DNA of 52,327 bases, taken from assembly GCA_017620235.1 (NCBI GenBank), contig JAFZQT010000026.1:1-52327 (forward strand). Reading direction: 5' to 3'. How positions within the stretch are numbered: the stretch's first letter is position 1; each line of letters begins with the position of its first letter. Below, one piece after another: positions 8,076 to 17,691 of the stretch. A model generated the notes under the pieces. It worked only from the letters and a program-made list of their open reading frames with translations, searched no databases and was not told where the DNA came from. The stretch comes from Butyrivibrio sp. (lineage in GTDB: Bacteria; Bacillota; Clostridia; Lachnospirales; Lachnospiraceae). The position numbers were made by a program, and so were the translations under genes.

Positions 8076-11000
8076 TTACTTTCTAAACAGATTCTTGATC
8101 TTAGATATAAGACCGGTCATCGATCCTCCCGATGCAGCAGAAGCACCTGCAGAGATCTTAATAACCGTAACTACTGCGGCAATAGCTATTATACCAAAAC
8201 CTGCAGCTGCAGGCACTATAGGAGGCAAAGGTATCTTTTTCTTTTCGGAAGTATCCTTTGTTTCTGTGCCATCCTGCTCTGTGCCCTGCTCAGCAGTTGC
8301 CTCATCCTTTTTGTTGTCTTCTACAGACGAAGCTTGTGCTGAATCCTCAACCGGAGTTTCATCCGTCTTCTTATCCTGTGACAAGCCATCATTGTTTTTA
8401 TTCGATGTATTGTCTTTTTTGTTTTTCTTAGAGGATTTCTTATTTTTATTTGCTTCTTTCTTGCTGTTATCCTTAGGAGTTGTAGCCGTAGAAGCATTTG
8501 CAGCCTTATCTTTATCTACAGCAGTTTTATCTTTTCCCGTAGCATTGCCCGTTCCTTTATTGCCGGATGAACCGGAATCCTTCTTCGAATCTTTTGCTTT
8601 ATTATCTGCAGGCCTTGCTTCAGTTTTCTTCGAATCCTTCGCTTTGTTGTCTGCAGGCTTTGCTTCAGTTTTCTTTGAATCCTTTGCTTTGTTGTCTGTA
8701 GGCTTTGCTTCAGTTTTCTTTGAATCCTTTGCTTTGTTATCTGTAGCCTTCGAAGCATCCGAATTCTTATCTGTTGTATTGCCGCCGTTAGTTCCTCTAT
8801 TTTTTCTAACAGCATCTGTCGCAGGACTTATATCATCACAGTTGCGAACTCTGAGTACAGGTACCGAAACTTCCGAATTTCCTTCGGGGTGCATGTAAAG
8901 CAAACCTGCTGCCGTAACTTTGGCGCCTTTCTTCACAAAATCACCAACAGTATTCTTTCCTGTTGTTCCGGACTTGATGTAACCGTCTATAAATATTGCA
9001 GCTTCTTTACCTGTTGAATCCTTGAGCCAGAACTCTGCAACGGTTCCGTCCGCATTGTAATCAACTCTTGTTACATCACCTGTTGTCTTAAGGAGCTGTC
9101 CGCCAAACTTTGCATAGTCCATAGCATTCTTTGTATCGACAACCTTTGGTTCCCAAACCTTCGGCTCATCTTTAAGTACCTTTGCAGAAATTACCTTGAG
9201 CTCAAGATCACCCTGATACTGAGCAAGGCATCCAACAATTCTCATCTTGGTACCGATCTTAAGTCCCGAAGTAGCGTAAGGGAATATATCCATACCGCCT
9301 GTCTCATCCTGAATGTAGATCGTATCAAAGAATGTTGTGTTCTCATTATCCGTGCCCGATGTAACATAGCCTTCAACCGCGAAGACTTCGTTCATCTTGC
9401 CTTTTCTTGCCTTTGCTATGGTCGTCTTTTCAAGTTCAACCGTAGAGCCAGCAAGAATGTTATTTACAATAGTATAGTTTGCATAAGGAAGTGAATCGTT
9501 ATTATCAATCTCTGCTTTAATCTCAAAGTCTGAAAGGAATACACCACCTGCAACTATAATCTGTCCGCCCTTCTTAGTCTTCTGACGGGCAATGAATGTG
9601 ACATTTCCCTTGTTGTCATTAGGCTTGTTTGCAGTGTATTTTTCTCCGTTAGGTCCCTTACAATCCATTGAAAGTGTTGTATCAAAGCCCTTTACAAGCC
9701 ACTCTGCCTCTTCAACAAACTTTGTAGCCTTTCCGTCAGAAATATCAACGGAACATCCCGAATACTGGCTATATTCCTGACCGTCTTTTATACCTGCAAG
9801 CAGATCTGAATTCTTATTAAAGTTCGTGGGACGAAGCCTGTACTGCTGACCACCGTTGTTTGTATCATCCCAAGCTTCATCAGAGCCCATTCTGATCGTT
9901 GATCCGATTGCAGAAAGAAGCTTATTCTGTTCTGTTGCAGTCTGACACCAGTCAGTATCGGAATAATCTGCAAGACCACATACGATCACTGAACCGCCGT
10001 CTGCCACATAATCTTTTACCAAGTTTATATACTCGTCACTGAAATGTGAAACGGTATATGCGCCCGCACCTGCAGTATCGTTCTTTTTCGCAGGAGCCGA
10101 AACAACAAGAAGCTTGCAATTCTTAAGCATATCCTTTGTGATCTTGTCTGTTACAACTTTTGCACGGATATTGTTCTTTGCACAAAGATTGATGAACGCA
10201 TTTACATTGCCTGCACGATATCCGGAAACGTAGTCATTGTAGTGTGTACCGTCTATGATAACTTCGGATACCATCTTGGAAGGCGTGTAATTTACACTCA
10301 GCTTATCTTTATATATCTTTTCAACACCGTTTAACGTTGCGTGTACGGTAACTTCATAAGTCACCTGTCCCACCCGATCATATTTAAACTTCGTCATAAA
10401 TGTTGCTGTTCCATTGGATGCAACCTCTTTAATTTTTGCAGCTTCTCCGGAAACTTTTGCAACGTGAGTCTTATTGCCATCTACGTCGCTGAGCTCAACC
10501 TCAATCTCGTTTATTGTAAGAGGCTGTTTCTCGTTGTTGTAGAAATCGACATTTATATCAAGCGCTTCTCCTGCAACGGGAAGAACTGTGTTTGTGTAAG
10601 TATTGCTGATACCGCATGCTTCAACCTCGCCTACCCATACAGGAGCGGTTACTGCAATATCTTTATCATTCTCGGAAATCTTGAGGTAATAATATGAATA
10701 ATTTGCGGGAACATTGAACTCAACCGTTGCTTCACTTTCTTCAACATTCTTTGAAGCAATGCACTGTCCGCCGTTTACTATAACCTCAACCTTACCGATT
10801 GCTTTATCAGTAGGATCCTTGATGTCAGCCTTGATGTTTACTGTCTCTCCGACTGCATCCTTCTCAAGGATAGAGCCCATCACGTTACCGTTAAGGGTAT
10901 AAAAAATTGAAAGGTCATTATCCTCGGTTGCATACACGCGATAATTTCTCATGGCATCATAGATAGCCGTCTCATCATTTGTGTCTGCCAAAATTACTGT

Positions 11001-14000
11001 ACGTGCTGTATTTGCATCTCCCCACTTTCCTTTGTGATTATCCTGGTTGTTTGTGGGAGCCACATGCCATCCCTTATCAAGCGCACGTGTGTAGTACTCA
11101 TATGACGGGAAGTAGCCTGATGAACCGATCTCGCCTTCACCGTTACCAACCTCGATCATTGTGATAAGTGCATCGTTCTCTTCTGAGTAATATGCAAAAT
11201 CCTGGAAATCACCGAATGTTGTGCCCGGATGGTTGAACTGGCTGATTGAATCAGGCGCAGTTCTGAGCGCAGCATAGTAATTGCTAAGTGCTGTTGCATA
11301 AGTTGAAAACTCTTTCTGTGTACGGCTCTGGAAACCTTTTGTATTAAAGGTGTTCATATGTCCGAGACCGTTTGACCAGGTCATCTCATAGCCGTATGCA
11401 AAGGTAAATCCTTCAGTCTTATTATTGTATTCTTCTGCTAGCTTATGAGCATATGTCCACTCATCATTCTCACTCTTATCAACATTTTCGTTTATCTTTG
11501 AATCCGCAGCATTATCAATTGAATTTGAATGGTCCGTAATGATAATGAAATCCAGATTGTCCACTTCTGATGCATGCTTGAAAGCATCCTCCAATGATCC
11601 TGCACCGTCAGATATGTTTGTATGCGCATGAATCTGACCAAAATAGATATTCTCTCTCTCATTTAAACGCTTTGTAAACTTAAGAGTAGAAACAACGCTG
11701 TCAAGGTACCCTTCTTTTGTAGCTTTGACCTGAATCTCCGCAGGGAGTTCTTTTATCTCAAAAGGTTCTGTGTACTCATTCCAATCGTCGTGTTTTTCTT
11801 CCTTATCTACTTTTTCTTCTTCATCTGCTGCTTTTTCATCTTTCGATTCTGCAACTGTGTTATATCTGTACAGTATCTTCGCGCCTTCAGTCTTTGTCTT
11901 TAATGTGATCTTTCTTGTAGGTGCGATTGCTCCGCCCTTTGGATCTGCAGTTACAGGAGCAACCTGAGACTGTGTATACTGATAAACACATGTCACACTC
12001 TTTTCCAAGCCTTCCTTGGTCGCATGAGCACGGATAATTGCAGGAAGCTCATCCAGAGTTATCTGCTTGTCCGCGTCATATTTTTCTTCTTTTCCACCGT
12101 TTACAGAATAGTAAATATCTGCACCCTCAGTCTTGGTAGAAAGAGAAATCTTACTGCCTGATGTTATCTCTCCGCTTGCGGGATCTGCAATAACATGGCC
12201 GCAAATCTTATCTGAAACAATAGGATGACCTGTTATCTTTACAGAATCAATCCTGTTAACGCCTCCTGCAGCTGCGTCCTTGTCGCCTTTTGCTGAAGTG
12301 CTTGTTGCGGGAACGAGTCGTACATATACTTTTTCTTTATTATCTGCGCCTTCGGGAATCTCGAACTCAAAGGACACATACTCGCCGGCAGCCATAGATG
12401 TTTTTGCAATTCCGTCTTCTATCTTTCCCTCGCCCTTCTTCTCCTCAGGCTTACCGTCTTTATAAACTGTGAAGCTATATGAATAATTACCCTTTTCGAT
12501 ATTCTTGAAGTCTTCACCTGTTGCAGAATACTGAAGCTTATAAGCTCCTACCGCAGTATTTGACGAACGCATACGGAAGCTGATGCCCATATCCGCATAC
12601 CCCGATGCAGGAAACTCCATCTGTATATAATCAGTATCCTTTACTACACCTTTTGATCCCATGTAGTAACTTGTATATCCCACTGAACCAGCAGATGTGT
12701 AAGGAACTACTACGTTTCCTCCCACAACAACCTGATACTTGGCATTCTCATCAAGCATATCGTTGGTCGCATAGAGATCGCCGCAGATATATTTATCTGT
12801 ATTCTTTGCCGCTGAGTAATCGGCATTTCCTGCCCACTGCGCAACTATAAGCTCAGTGTCCGGATCACTTTCAAAATTCTCAGTCTTTTCTTTTCCCCCT
12901 TCTTCTCCTACCTCCGGAGTTGTATATACAGAGAAAAGAAATTTCGTCTTATTCTTATCCGAATAACTATAGGTAGTGTAATCATTCGAATAAATCTCTA
13001 TGTACTGTGCATTGTTGTTATATGCAGCATTTACATTCTTTATAAGGAAATCACCGTTTTCCTTGGTCTCAAAAGTCCAAAGTCCCAGTTTATCCCTGCT
13101 GCCCGTATCCTTTACAAAATTAAGCTTGTTGCCCGTTGCACCGGATACAAGATAATATTTTTCTTTGTTGCTCGAATCAGAACCTGCATACTCAGTTGTG
13201 ATATAGAACTGCTTTTCCTGGTCCTTATTCTCCTCAAGCTTAAGCTTTGCAAGTTTTGAATCTTTTGCTTTGCATATCAAAAGATTGTCTCCACCAACCT
13301 CTACTGCTGTTGATGAAAGCTTTTCATTGTTTTTTCCGGAAGTTTGATAAGATAATGCGGCACTGCCCTGATTAACAAGAACAAACTCAAGTCCGTCCCT
13401 GATTCCGTCAGTATCAGTGATCTTCGTTCCGCTTTTAAGAGTATATTTGAAGGATACTTTCTCACTCTCCTTGCCATCTTTTGATGCATAGGCATGAATA
13501 GTCATATCCTTAGTGATTTTGATCGGCTTAGTATATTTGGAATAATTGGCCGTATCATTTGTATTATAGTAAATATCGATGTCTTCAGCATCACAGGACA
13601 GTTTGATCTCTGTTCCGTAATCAACTGCTTTATCGCTGTCTACAGATGCCTTGGGTGCTGATATGTCGCCACCTGCAACCTTATCTGTAAGCTTGTAAAA
13701 AACAAGATTCTTTACACTTATACAGCCGCTTTCAACATTCCACTTTGCACCTGCTTCATCACCGGACTTTCCGGCTACTCTAACAACATTGTCAGCATCA
13801 ATATTATACAGGTCATTTCCGTTTGCTGAAATTATGTAATAGTACTCTACTGCCTTGGTAGTCTCTGTTGAAGGAGCATTTTTAGGCGCGTCAGGTTCTA
13901 CAACTGTTTCTTCTTTTGCCGATGCACCTTCTGTCTCTGCCGATTCTTTTACCGATGATATCGACAATCCTTCTGTCGCAGCCGCTTCTTCTGTAGATGC

Positions 14001-14450
14001 TGCCGACGCTGTTCCTTCTGTAGATGCAGTCGATGATGCCCCTTCTGTCTTAGGCTCCTCTTTCGATGTTCCTTCAGTTGAAGCTTCCTTCTGACTTGAT
14101 TCGGCACCTTTCGCCTCATCGTGTTTTACTTCTTTTTTAGTGATCTTCCACGCGTAATCACTGTCAATTCCCTCAGGAATGGTCAGTTCACCGTTCTTAA
14201 CTGTTGCAAGAACAGCCTTGGGAACTGCATTGGTTGACTGTGCATTTGGCAATACATATGTATTATCGCCTTCTGTCACTGTAATAGCGATGGAATCGTT
14301 CTCTGAGATTTCGCTTAAATTTACTTTAGTCCAGATATGATTGATTTTCTCTGCCGAATAAGACATGATCGGATAATCATATAATGCAAAAGACAGTGTC
14401 ATTAAAAAAGACAACACTAAAGAAAGCGCTCTTCGACTCACTTTTTTCAT
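8076..14450 (-). CDS. Giant cell-surface protein with PHP/CehA-type phosphoesterase domain
   Basis: 2,124 residues. In order: signal peptide (~1-33); Glu/Ser/Thr-rich linker (~110-200); a chitobiase C-terminal-like (CHB_HEX_C) module (~263-340); a galactose-binding-like region (~600-750); two further CHB_HEX_C-like modules (~753-930); a PHP metallo-hydrolase domain starting with GQIHAHTNISDG (~940), then ITDHSNS and QFNHPGT; Ig-like strands; a class-I glutamine amidotransferase-like flavodoxin fold (~1397-1590); OB-fold modules (~1650-1870); a Lys-rich repeat region; and a C-terminal membrane helix (~2075-2100) with a basic tail. No LPXTG motif is visible, so anchoring should be by the membrane helix. 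GGAGG lies 10 bases before the ATG. It probably acts on phosphate esters or polysaccharide outside the cell; the substrate is unknown. Confidence 0.85.
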   Translation of the reverse strand: MKKVSRRALSLVLSFLMTLSFALYDYPIMSYSAEKINHIWTKVNLSEISENDSIAITVTEGDNTYVLPNAQSTNAVPKAVLATVKNGELTIPEGIDSDYAWKITKKEVKHDEAKGAESSQKEASTEGTSKEEPKTEGASSTASTEGTASAASTEEAAATEGLSISSVKESAETEGASAKEETVVEPDAPKNAPSTETTKAVEYYYIISANGNDLYNIDADNVVRVAGKSGDEAGAKWNVESGCISVKNLVFYKLTDKVAGGDISAPKASVDSDKAVDYGTEIKLSCDAEDIDIYYNTNDTANYSKYTKPIKITKDMTIHAYASKDGKESEKVSFKYTLKSGTKITDTDGIRDGLEFVLVNQGSAALSYQTSGKNNEKLSSTAVEVGGDNLLICKAKDSKLAKLKLEENKDQEKQFYITTEYAGSDSSNKEKYYLVSGATGNKLNFVKDTGSRDKLGLWTFETKENGDFLIKNVNAAYNNNAQYIEIYSNDYTTYSYSDKNKTKFLFSVYTTPEVGEEGGKEKTENFESDPDTELIVAQWAGNADYSAAKNTDKYICGDLYATNDMLDENAKYQVVVGGNVVVPYTSAGSVGYTSYYMGSKGVVKDTDYIQMEFPASGYADMGISFRMRSSNTAVGAYKLQYSATGEDFKNIEKGNYSYSFTVYKDGKPEEKKGEGKIEDGIAKTSMAAGEYVSFEFEIPEGADNKEKVYVRLVPATSTSAKGDKDAAAGGVNRIDSVKITGHPIVSDKICGHVIADPASGEITSGSKISLSTKTEGADIYYSVNGGKEEKYDADKQITLDELPAIIRAHATKEGLEKSVTCVYQYTQSQVAPVTADPKGGAIAPTRKITLKTKTEGAKILYRYNTVAESKDEKAADEEEKVDKEEKHDDWNEYTEPFEIKELPAEIQVKATKEGYLDSVVSTLKFTKRLNERENIYFGQIHAHTNISDGAGSLEDAFKHASEVDNLDFIIITDHSNSIDNAADSKINENVDKSENDEWTYAHKLAEEYNNKTEGFTFAYGYEMTWSNGLGHMNTFNTKGFQSRTQKEFSTYATALSNYYAALRTAPDSISQFNHPGTTFGDFQDFAYYSEENDALITMIEVGNGEGEIGSSGYFPSYEYYTRALDKGWHVAPTNNQDNHKGKWGDANTARTVILADTNDETAIYDAMRNYRVYATEDNDLSIFYTLNGNVMGSILEKDAVGETVNIKADIKDPTDKAIGKVEVIVNGGQCIASKNVEESEATVEFNVPANYSYYYLKISENDKDIAVTAPVWVGEVEACGISNTYTNTVLPVAGEALDINVDFYNNEKQPLTINEIEVELSDVDGNKTHVAKVSGEAAKIKEVASNGTATFMTKFKYDRVGQVTYEVTVHATLNGVEKIYKDKLSVNYTPSKMVSEVIIDGTHYNDYVSGYRAGNVNAFINLCAKNNIRAKVVTDKITKDMLKNCKLLVVSAPAKKNDTAGAGAYTVSHFSDEYINLVKDYVADGGSVIVCGLADYSDTDWCQTATEQNKLLSAIGSTIRMGSDEAWDDTNNGGQQYRLRPTNFNKNSDLLAGIKDGQEYSQYSGCSVDISDGKATKFVEEAEWLVKGFDTTLSMDCKGPNGEKYTANKPNDNKGNVTFIARQKTKKGGQIIVAGGVFLSDFEIKAEIDNNDSLPYANYTIVNNILAGSTVELEKTTIAKARKGKMNEVFAVEGYVTSGTDNENTTFFDTIYIQDETGGMDIFPYATSGLKIGTKMRIVGCLAQYQGDLELKVISAKVLKDEPKVWEPKVVDTKNAMDYAKFGGQLLKTTGDVTRVDYNADGTVAEFWLKDSTGKEAAIFIDGYIKSGTTGKNTVGDFVKKGAKVTAAGLLYMHPEGNSEVSVPVLRVRNCDDISPATDAVRKNRGTNGGNTTDKNSDASKATDNKAKDSKKTEAKPTDNKAKDSKKTEAKPADNKAKDSKKTEARPADNKAKDSKKDSGSSGNKGTGNATGKDKTAVDKDKAANASTATTPKDNSKKEANKNKKSSKKNKKDNTSNKNNDGLSQDKKTDETPVEDSAQASSVEDNKKDEATAEQGTEQDGTETKDTSEKKKIPLPPIVPAAAGFGIIAIAAVVTVIKISAGASAASGGSMTGLISKIKNLFRK
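8582..8747 (-). repeat. 45-bp tandem repeats coding for a Lys-rich wall-spanning segment
   Basis: Inside the giant surface gene, about four copies of a 45-base unit encode DNKAKDSKKTEAKP(A/T). They form a highly charged, disordered stretch between the folded domains and the membrane anchor, which would reach through the cell wall. Copies differ by few bases, so copy number may vary between strains. Confidence 0.85.
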
Positions 14451-14460
14451 CCCATTCTCT

Positions 14461-14505
14461 CCTCCACTTTTTTATAAATTTCCCCTAATTTATAAATCCC
14501 CTCGA
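14461..14505 (-). promoter_or_regulatory. Leader of giant surface gene with direct repeat
   Basis: TTTATAAAT followed by a run of C occurs twice (14471-14485 and 14489-14501) between the ribosome site and the rest of the upstream region. Each core is an AT palindrome. It could be a -10-like element or a regulator site; no clear -35 is seen. Confidence 0.3.
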
Positions 14506-14635
14506 ATGTGTCGAATAATTGCCTGTAAACCGCTTTATACAAGCATTTATTACCAACAAGTCAAATCGCTTATCGAAAAGCGTATCATTTATGTAAACGG
14601 CAGTCAACGTGAATCGTCTAACAGTACATAAATAA

Positions 14636-14663
14636 TCGGCGTTGACACAAATATCAACGCCGA
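14636..14663 (-). terminator. Hairpin after the copper ATPase gene
   Basis: A perfect 10-bp stem (TCGGCGTTGA / TCAACGCCGA, loop of 8) lies 26 bases after the copA stop. The T tract after it on the minus strand is short (TTATTTA), so it may be a weak terminator or an mRNA-stabilising stem. Confidence 0.6.
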
Positions 14664-14689
14664 TGTTTGGAAAAAATATGTAATTTACA

Positions 14690-17242
14690 TCATTTCAGCA
14701 CTCCGGCATACTCGTAGCCGGCTTCTTCTACCGCTGCTTTGATCACTGCCTCATCTACATCGCTTGAACTTGTGATCGTAACCAGATTTTCCTCGTGAGA
14801 TGCAACTGCATTCTCGATTCCGTCGATTGCCTCAAGTGCCTTCTTTACATGTGCTTCGCAATGTCCGCACATCATTCCGTTTACCTTAATCTTCATTTCT
14901 TCTTTTTCCTTTACTTTTCCAATATTTGTTTTTGATTCTATTAAATTCCCTGCGACAGCTTTTTTGATCTTTTTATCTCTTCTACTGTCATAGGGTTTTA
15001 TCCAATTAAGCCTGAGCGCATTTGATACCACACAAAAACTTGATAAGCCCATTGCCGCAGCGCCAAATACAGGTTTAAGTTCCCATCCAAAGTCAGCCAC
15101 ATAACAACCGGCAGCCAGCGGAATTCCCAAAACATTGTAGAAAAATGCCCAAAAGAGATTCTCATGAATATTTCTCAAAGTGCTTCTCGAAATCCTTATG
15201 GCGGCAGCAACATCTTTTATACTACTCTTCATAAGAACCACGTCAGCTGCATCTATTGCCACATCCGTTCCGGCTCCAATAGCTATTCCAAGGTTCGCTG
15301 AAGTAAGCGCAGGAGCATCATTTATACCATCTCCAACCATAGTCACAACGCCGTGTTCCATGAGTTCTCTGATGACTTTTTCCTTACCGTCGGGTTTTAC
15401 CGAAGCCACAACTTCATCGACACCGGCCTGTCCGGCGATTGCCGCAGCAGTGACCTCGCTATCGCCTGTAAGCATAACTGTATGGATTCCAAGTTTTTTC
15501 AATTCTGCTATAGCTTCCGGTGAATCCTCTTTAATCACGTCCGAGACTCCGATAACTCCAAGGAGCTTATTGCTCTTAGTGAAAAGAACCGGTGTCTTCC
15601 CTTCCATTGCAAGACTCTTTATAAGTATCTCTGCCTCTTCACCTATTCCGTCAAGAACGCTACCTATATACTTCGAACTTCCGCCGCTCACCACATCTGC
15701 GCCGAGCATTGCTTTCAGTCCGTTCCCGGGCAAAACTTCAAACTCAGTTGTTTCTTCAAGTGCCACATTCTTTTCACTTGCATAGTCCGTAACAGCCTTA
15801 GAAATAGGATGCTCACTCTTTGACTCAAGCGCATAAGCCACAGATAAGAGCTCTTTTTCCGTAGTCCCACCAAGTGGATGAATGTCGGTAACCTTCATCT
15901 CTCCTGTCGTGATGGTTCCCGTCTTGTCCAAAGCCACTATCTGAGTTCTTCCGGTCTGTTCCAAAGATGCAGCAGTCTTAAATAAGATACCGGTTTTGGC
16001 AGCAACACCGTTTCCAACCATAATAGCTACGGGTGTTGCAAGTCCCAATGCACACGGGCAGCTTATTACAAGGACCGATACCGCTCTGGCAACAGCATAG
16101 CCAACAGTCTGCCCCACCAGCAGCCATGCAAAAAATGTCACAAATGCAATGCCGATCACAACAGGTACAAACACTCCCGAAACCTTATCCGCGATTTTGG
16201 CGATCGGAGCTTTTGTTGCCGCCGCATCACTCACCATCCTGATAATAGCCGAAAGCGTCGTATCTTCCCCGACTCTCGTAGCCTCACACACCAAATATCC
16301 TGAGGTATTGATTGTCGCTGCTGATACAATATCTCCCACAATCTTTTCAACCGGAACGCTCTCGCCGGTAAGAGCCGATTCATTAACTGCGCTCTCGCCT
16401 TCGACAATAACGCCGTCCACAGGTATGCCATCGCCGGGTCTTACCACAAATCTGTCTCCGACTTTTACAGTTTCTATCGGAACGGTAACTTCAGCTCCAT
16501 CCCGCATTATCACTGCAGTTTTGGGTGAAAGATCCATCAGTCCCTTTAGAGCGTTTGTCGTTTTACCTTTGGATCTTGCTTCCAACATTTTTCCCACAGT
16601 GATCAGCGTCAGGATCATCGCTGCTGCCTCAAAGTAAAACTGATTCATATAATATATGGTCTGCTCCTCGTTGCCATCCAGTACGGACCTTGTCATGGCA
16701 AAAAGTGCAACCACACTATAACCGTAAGATGCGGTAGCTCCAAGCGCAACCAAAGTATCCATATTTGGAGATCTGTGAACAAGCCCTTTAAAACCGCTGA
16801 TAAAGAACTTCTGATTGATCACAAGCACGATGCCCGATAGCAAAAGCTGGTACAATCCCATCGCCACATGATTTCCGTCCAGAAATCCCGGTAATGGCCA
16901 GTCCCACAGCATATGCCCCATGGAAACATACATAAGCGGGAGCAAAAAAACTATCGACGCGATCAGTCTCTTTTTCATCTTGGGAGTCTCCGTATCCTTA
17001 AGAGAATCATCCGCAGACGAAAGGTGCGCTCCGCTTTCATTGCCATCCTTAACACCGGCACCATATCCTGCAGCTTCAACAGCTGCTATTACATCTTCAG
17101 GTCTGGCCGAGCCTTCAACGCCCATAGAATTTGTCAAAAGACTTACCGCGCAGCTCTCAACACCCTCTACAGCACTTACCGCCTTCTCAACTCTCGTCTG
17201 GCACGCAGCACAGCTCATACCCGTTACCGTATATTGTTTCAT
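14690..17242 (-). CDS. copA: Copper-exporting P1B-type ATPase with C-terminal CopZ-like domain
   Basis: 850 residues. An N-terminal HMA domain binds Cu(I) through GMSCAAC (Cys 11 and 14). Membrane helices follow, then the actuator domain (TGES), the CPC metal site in [11 protein letters not shown], the phosphorylation site [10 protein letters not shown], and the hinge [10 protein letters not shown]. After the last helix pair comes a Lys/Glu-rich linker and a second HMA domain (~783-850) with GMMCGHC. The second domain starts at an internal ATG (14896) preceded by AAGGA, so it could also be made as a separate CopZ-like chaperone. It is 14 bases downstream of csoR. It exports copper from the cytoplasm. 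Confidence 0.95.
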   Translation of the reverse strand: MKQYTVTGMSCAACQTRVEKAVSAVEGVESCAVSLLTNSMGVEGSARPEDVIAAVEAAGYGAGVKDGNESGAHLSSADDSLKDTETPKMKKRLIASIVFLLPLMYVSMGHMLWDWPLPGFLDGNHVAMGLYQLLLSGIVLVINQKFFISGFKGLVHRSPNMDTLVALGATASYGYSVVALFAMTRSVLDGNEEQTIYYMNQFYFEAAAMILTLITVGKMLEARSKGKTTNALKGLMDLSPKTAVIMRDGAEVTVPIETVKVGDRFVVRPGDGIPVDGVIVEGESAVNESALTGESVPVEKIVGDIVSAATINTSGYLVCEATRVGEDTTLSAIIRMVSDAAATKAPIAKIADKVSGVFVPVVIGIAFVTFFAWLLVGQTVGYAVARAVSVLVISCPCALGLATPVAIMVGNGVAAKTGILFKTAASLEQTGRTQIVALDKTGTITTGEMKVTDIHPLGGTTEKELLSVAYALESKSEHPISKAVTDYASEKNVALEETTEFEVLPGNGLKAMLGADVVSGGSSKYIGSVLDGIGEEAEILIKSLAMEGKTPVLFTKSNKLLGVIGVSDVIKEDSPEAIAELKKLGIHTVMLTGDSEVTAAAIAGQAGVDEVVASVKPDGKEKVIRELMEHGVVTMVGDGINDAPALTSANLGIAIGAGTDVAIDAADVVLMKSSIKDVAAAIRISRSTLRNIHENLFWAFFYNVLGIPLAAGCYVADFGWELKPVFGAAAMGLSSFCVVSNALRLNWIKPYDSRRDKKIKKAVAGNLIESKTNIGKVKEKEEMKIKVNGMMCGHCEAHVKKALEAIDGIENAVASHEENLVTITSSSDVDEAVIKAAVEEAGYEYAGVLK

Positions 17243-17256
17243 AAAGCCACCTCAAA

Positions 17257-17595
17257 TTACTTCATCAACTTCTGCAATGTTGTGACCAGTTCATCGATCA
17301 CTTCATCATTGCCCTGTCTGATGTTATCAGCAACGCAGGTTCTCATATGATTGGCTAAAAGAGCCTTATTAAAACTGTTAAGAGCACTGGTAATAGCTGA
17401 AACCTGCATCAGGATGTCAGTACAATATGCATCGTTTTCCAGCATCCCTTCAACACCTCTTACCTGTCCCTCTATTCTCTTTAACCTGTTCATGAGATCC
17501 TTATATTCTTTCTCATCACGTTCCTTGTGTTTGCCTGAACAGCAGCAAGAACAGGACTCTTCTATGTTTTCTATAGAATTTGTTTTATCCGGCAT
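17257..17595 (-). CDS. csoR: CsoR-family copper-sensing repressor
   Basis: 112 residues from the ATG at 17595 (AGGAG 8 bases upstream). A further upstream ATG lies inside the operator and is not used. The DUF156/CsoR core is present: LMNRLKRIEGQVRGVEGM, the Cu(I) ligand Cys in AYCTDILMQ, and the H-x3-C pair in NHMRTCVADNI. The unusual N-terminus has a cluster CSCCCSGKH with four Cys, which could add a metal-binding site. It represses its own operon with copA when copper is low. Two matching operators lie upstream. Confidence 0.93.
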   Translation of the reverse strand: MPDKTNSIENIEESCSCCCSGKHKERDEKEYKDLMNRLKRIEGQVRGVEGMLENDAYCTDILMQVSAITSALNSFNKALLANHMRTCVADNIRQGNDEVIDELVTTLQKLMK

Positions 17596-17612
17596 ATTTG
17601 AATCTCCTCTGC

Positions 17613-17629
17613 ATACCCCCAAGGGGTAT
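17613..17629 (-). promoter_or_regulatory. CsoR operator 2
   Basis: ATACCCCCAAGGGGTAT is a 17-bp near-palindrome of the CsoR box type, between the promoter and the csoR ribosome site. Centre-to-centre distance to operator 1 is 35 bp. Confidence 0.85.
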
Positions 17630-17642
17630 CTTTATTATCTTC

Positions 17643-17671
17643 ATAGTATACCCCTTAGGGGTATGTGTCAA
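17643..17671 (-). promoter_or_regulatory. csoR-copA promoter with CsoR operator 1 inside the spacer
   Basis: Minus strand: -35 TTGACA (17671-17666), a 17-bp spacer, -10 TACTAT (17648-17643). The palindrome ATACCCCTTAGGGGTAT (17648-17664) fills the spacer, so CsoR bound there would block RNA polymerase directly. This explains copper-controlled autoregulation of the operon. Confidence 0.9.
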
Positions 17672-17691
17672 TCAATATCTTTTATCCCAAT

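Noticed and set aside
7999-8898. 299-residue plus-strand frame rich in FESFALLS repeats
   Set aside because: It is the antisense reading of the Lys-rich repeat region of the giant surface gene and the start of the YibE/F gene, with no ribosome site.
15180-16637. Two long plus-strand frames of 201 and 162 residues
   Set aside because: They lie opposite the copA coding region, which has all catalytic motifs on the minus strand.
17620-17622. Start of CsoR at 17622
   Set aside because: It lies within operator 2 with no ribosome site, while 17595 has AGGAG at good spacing.
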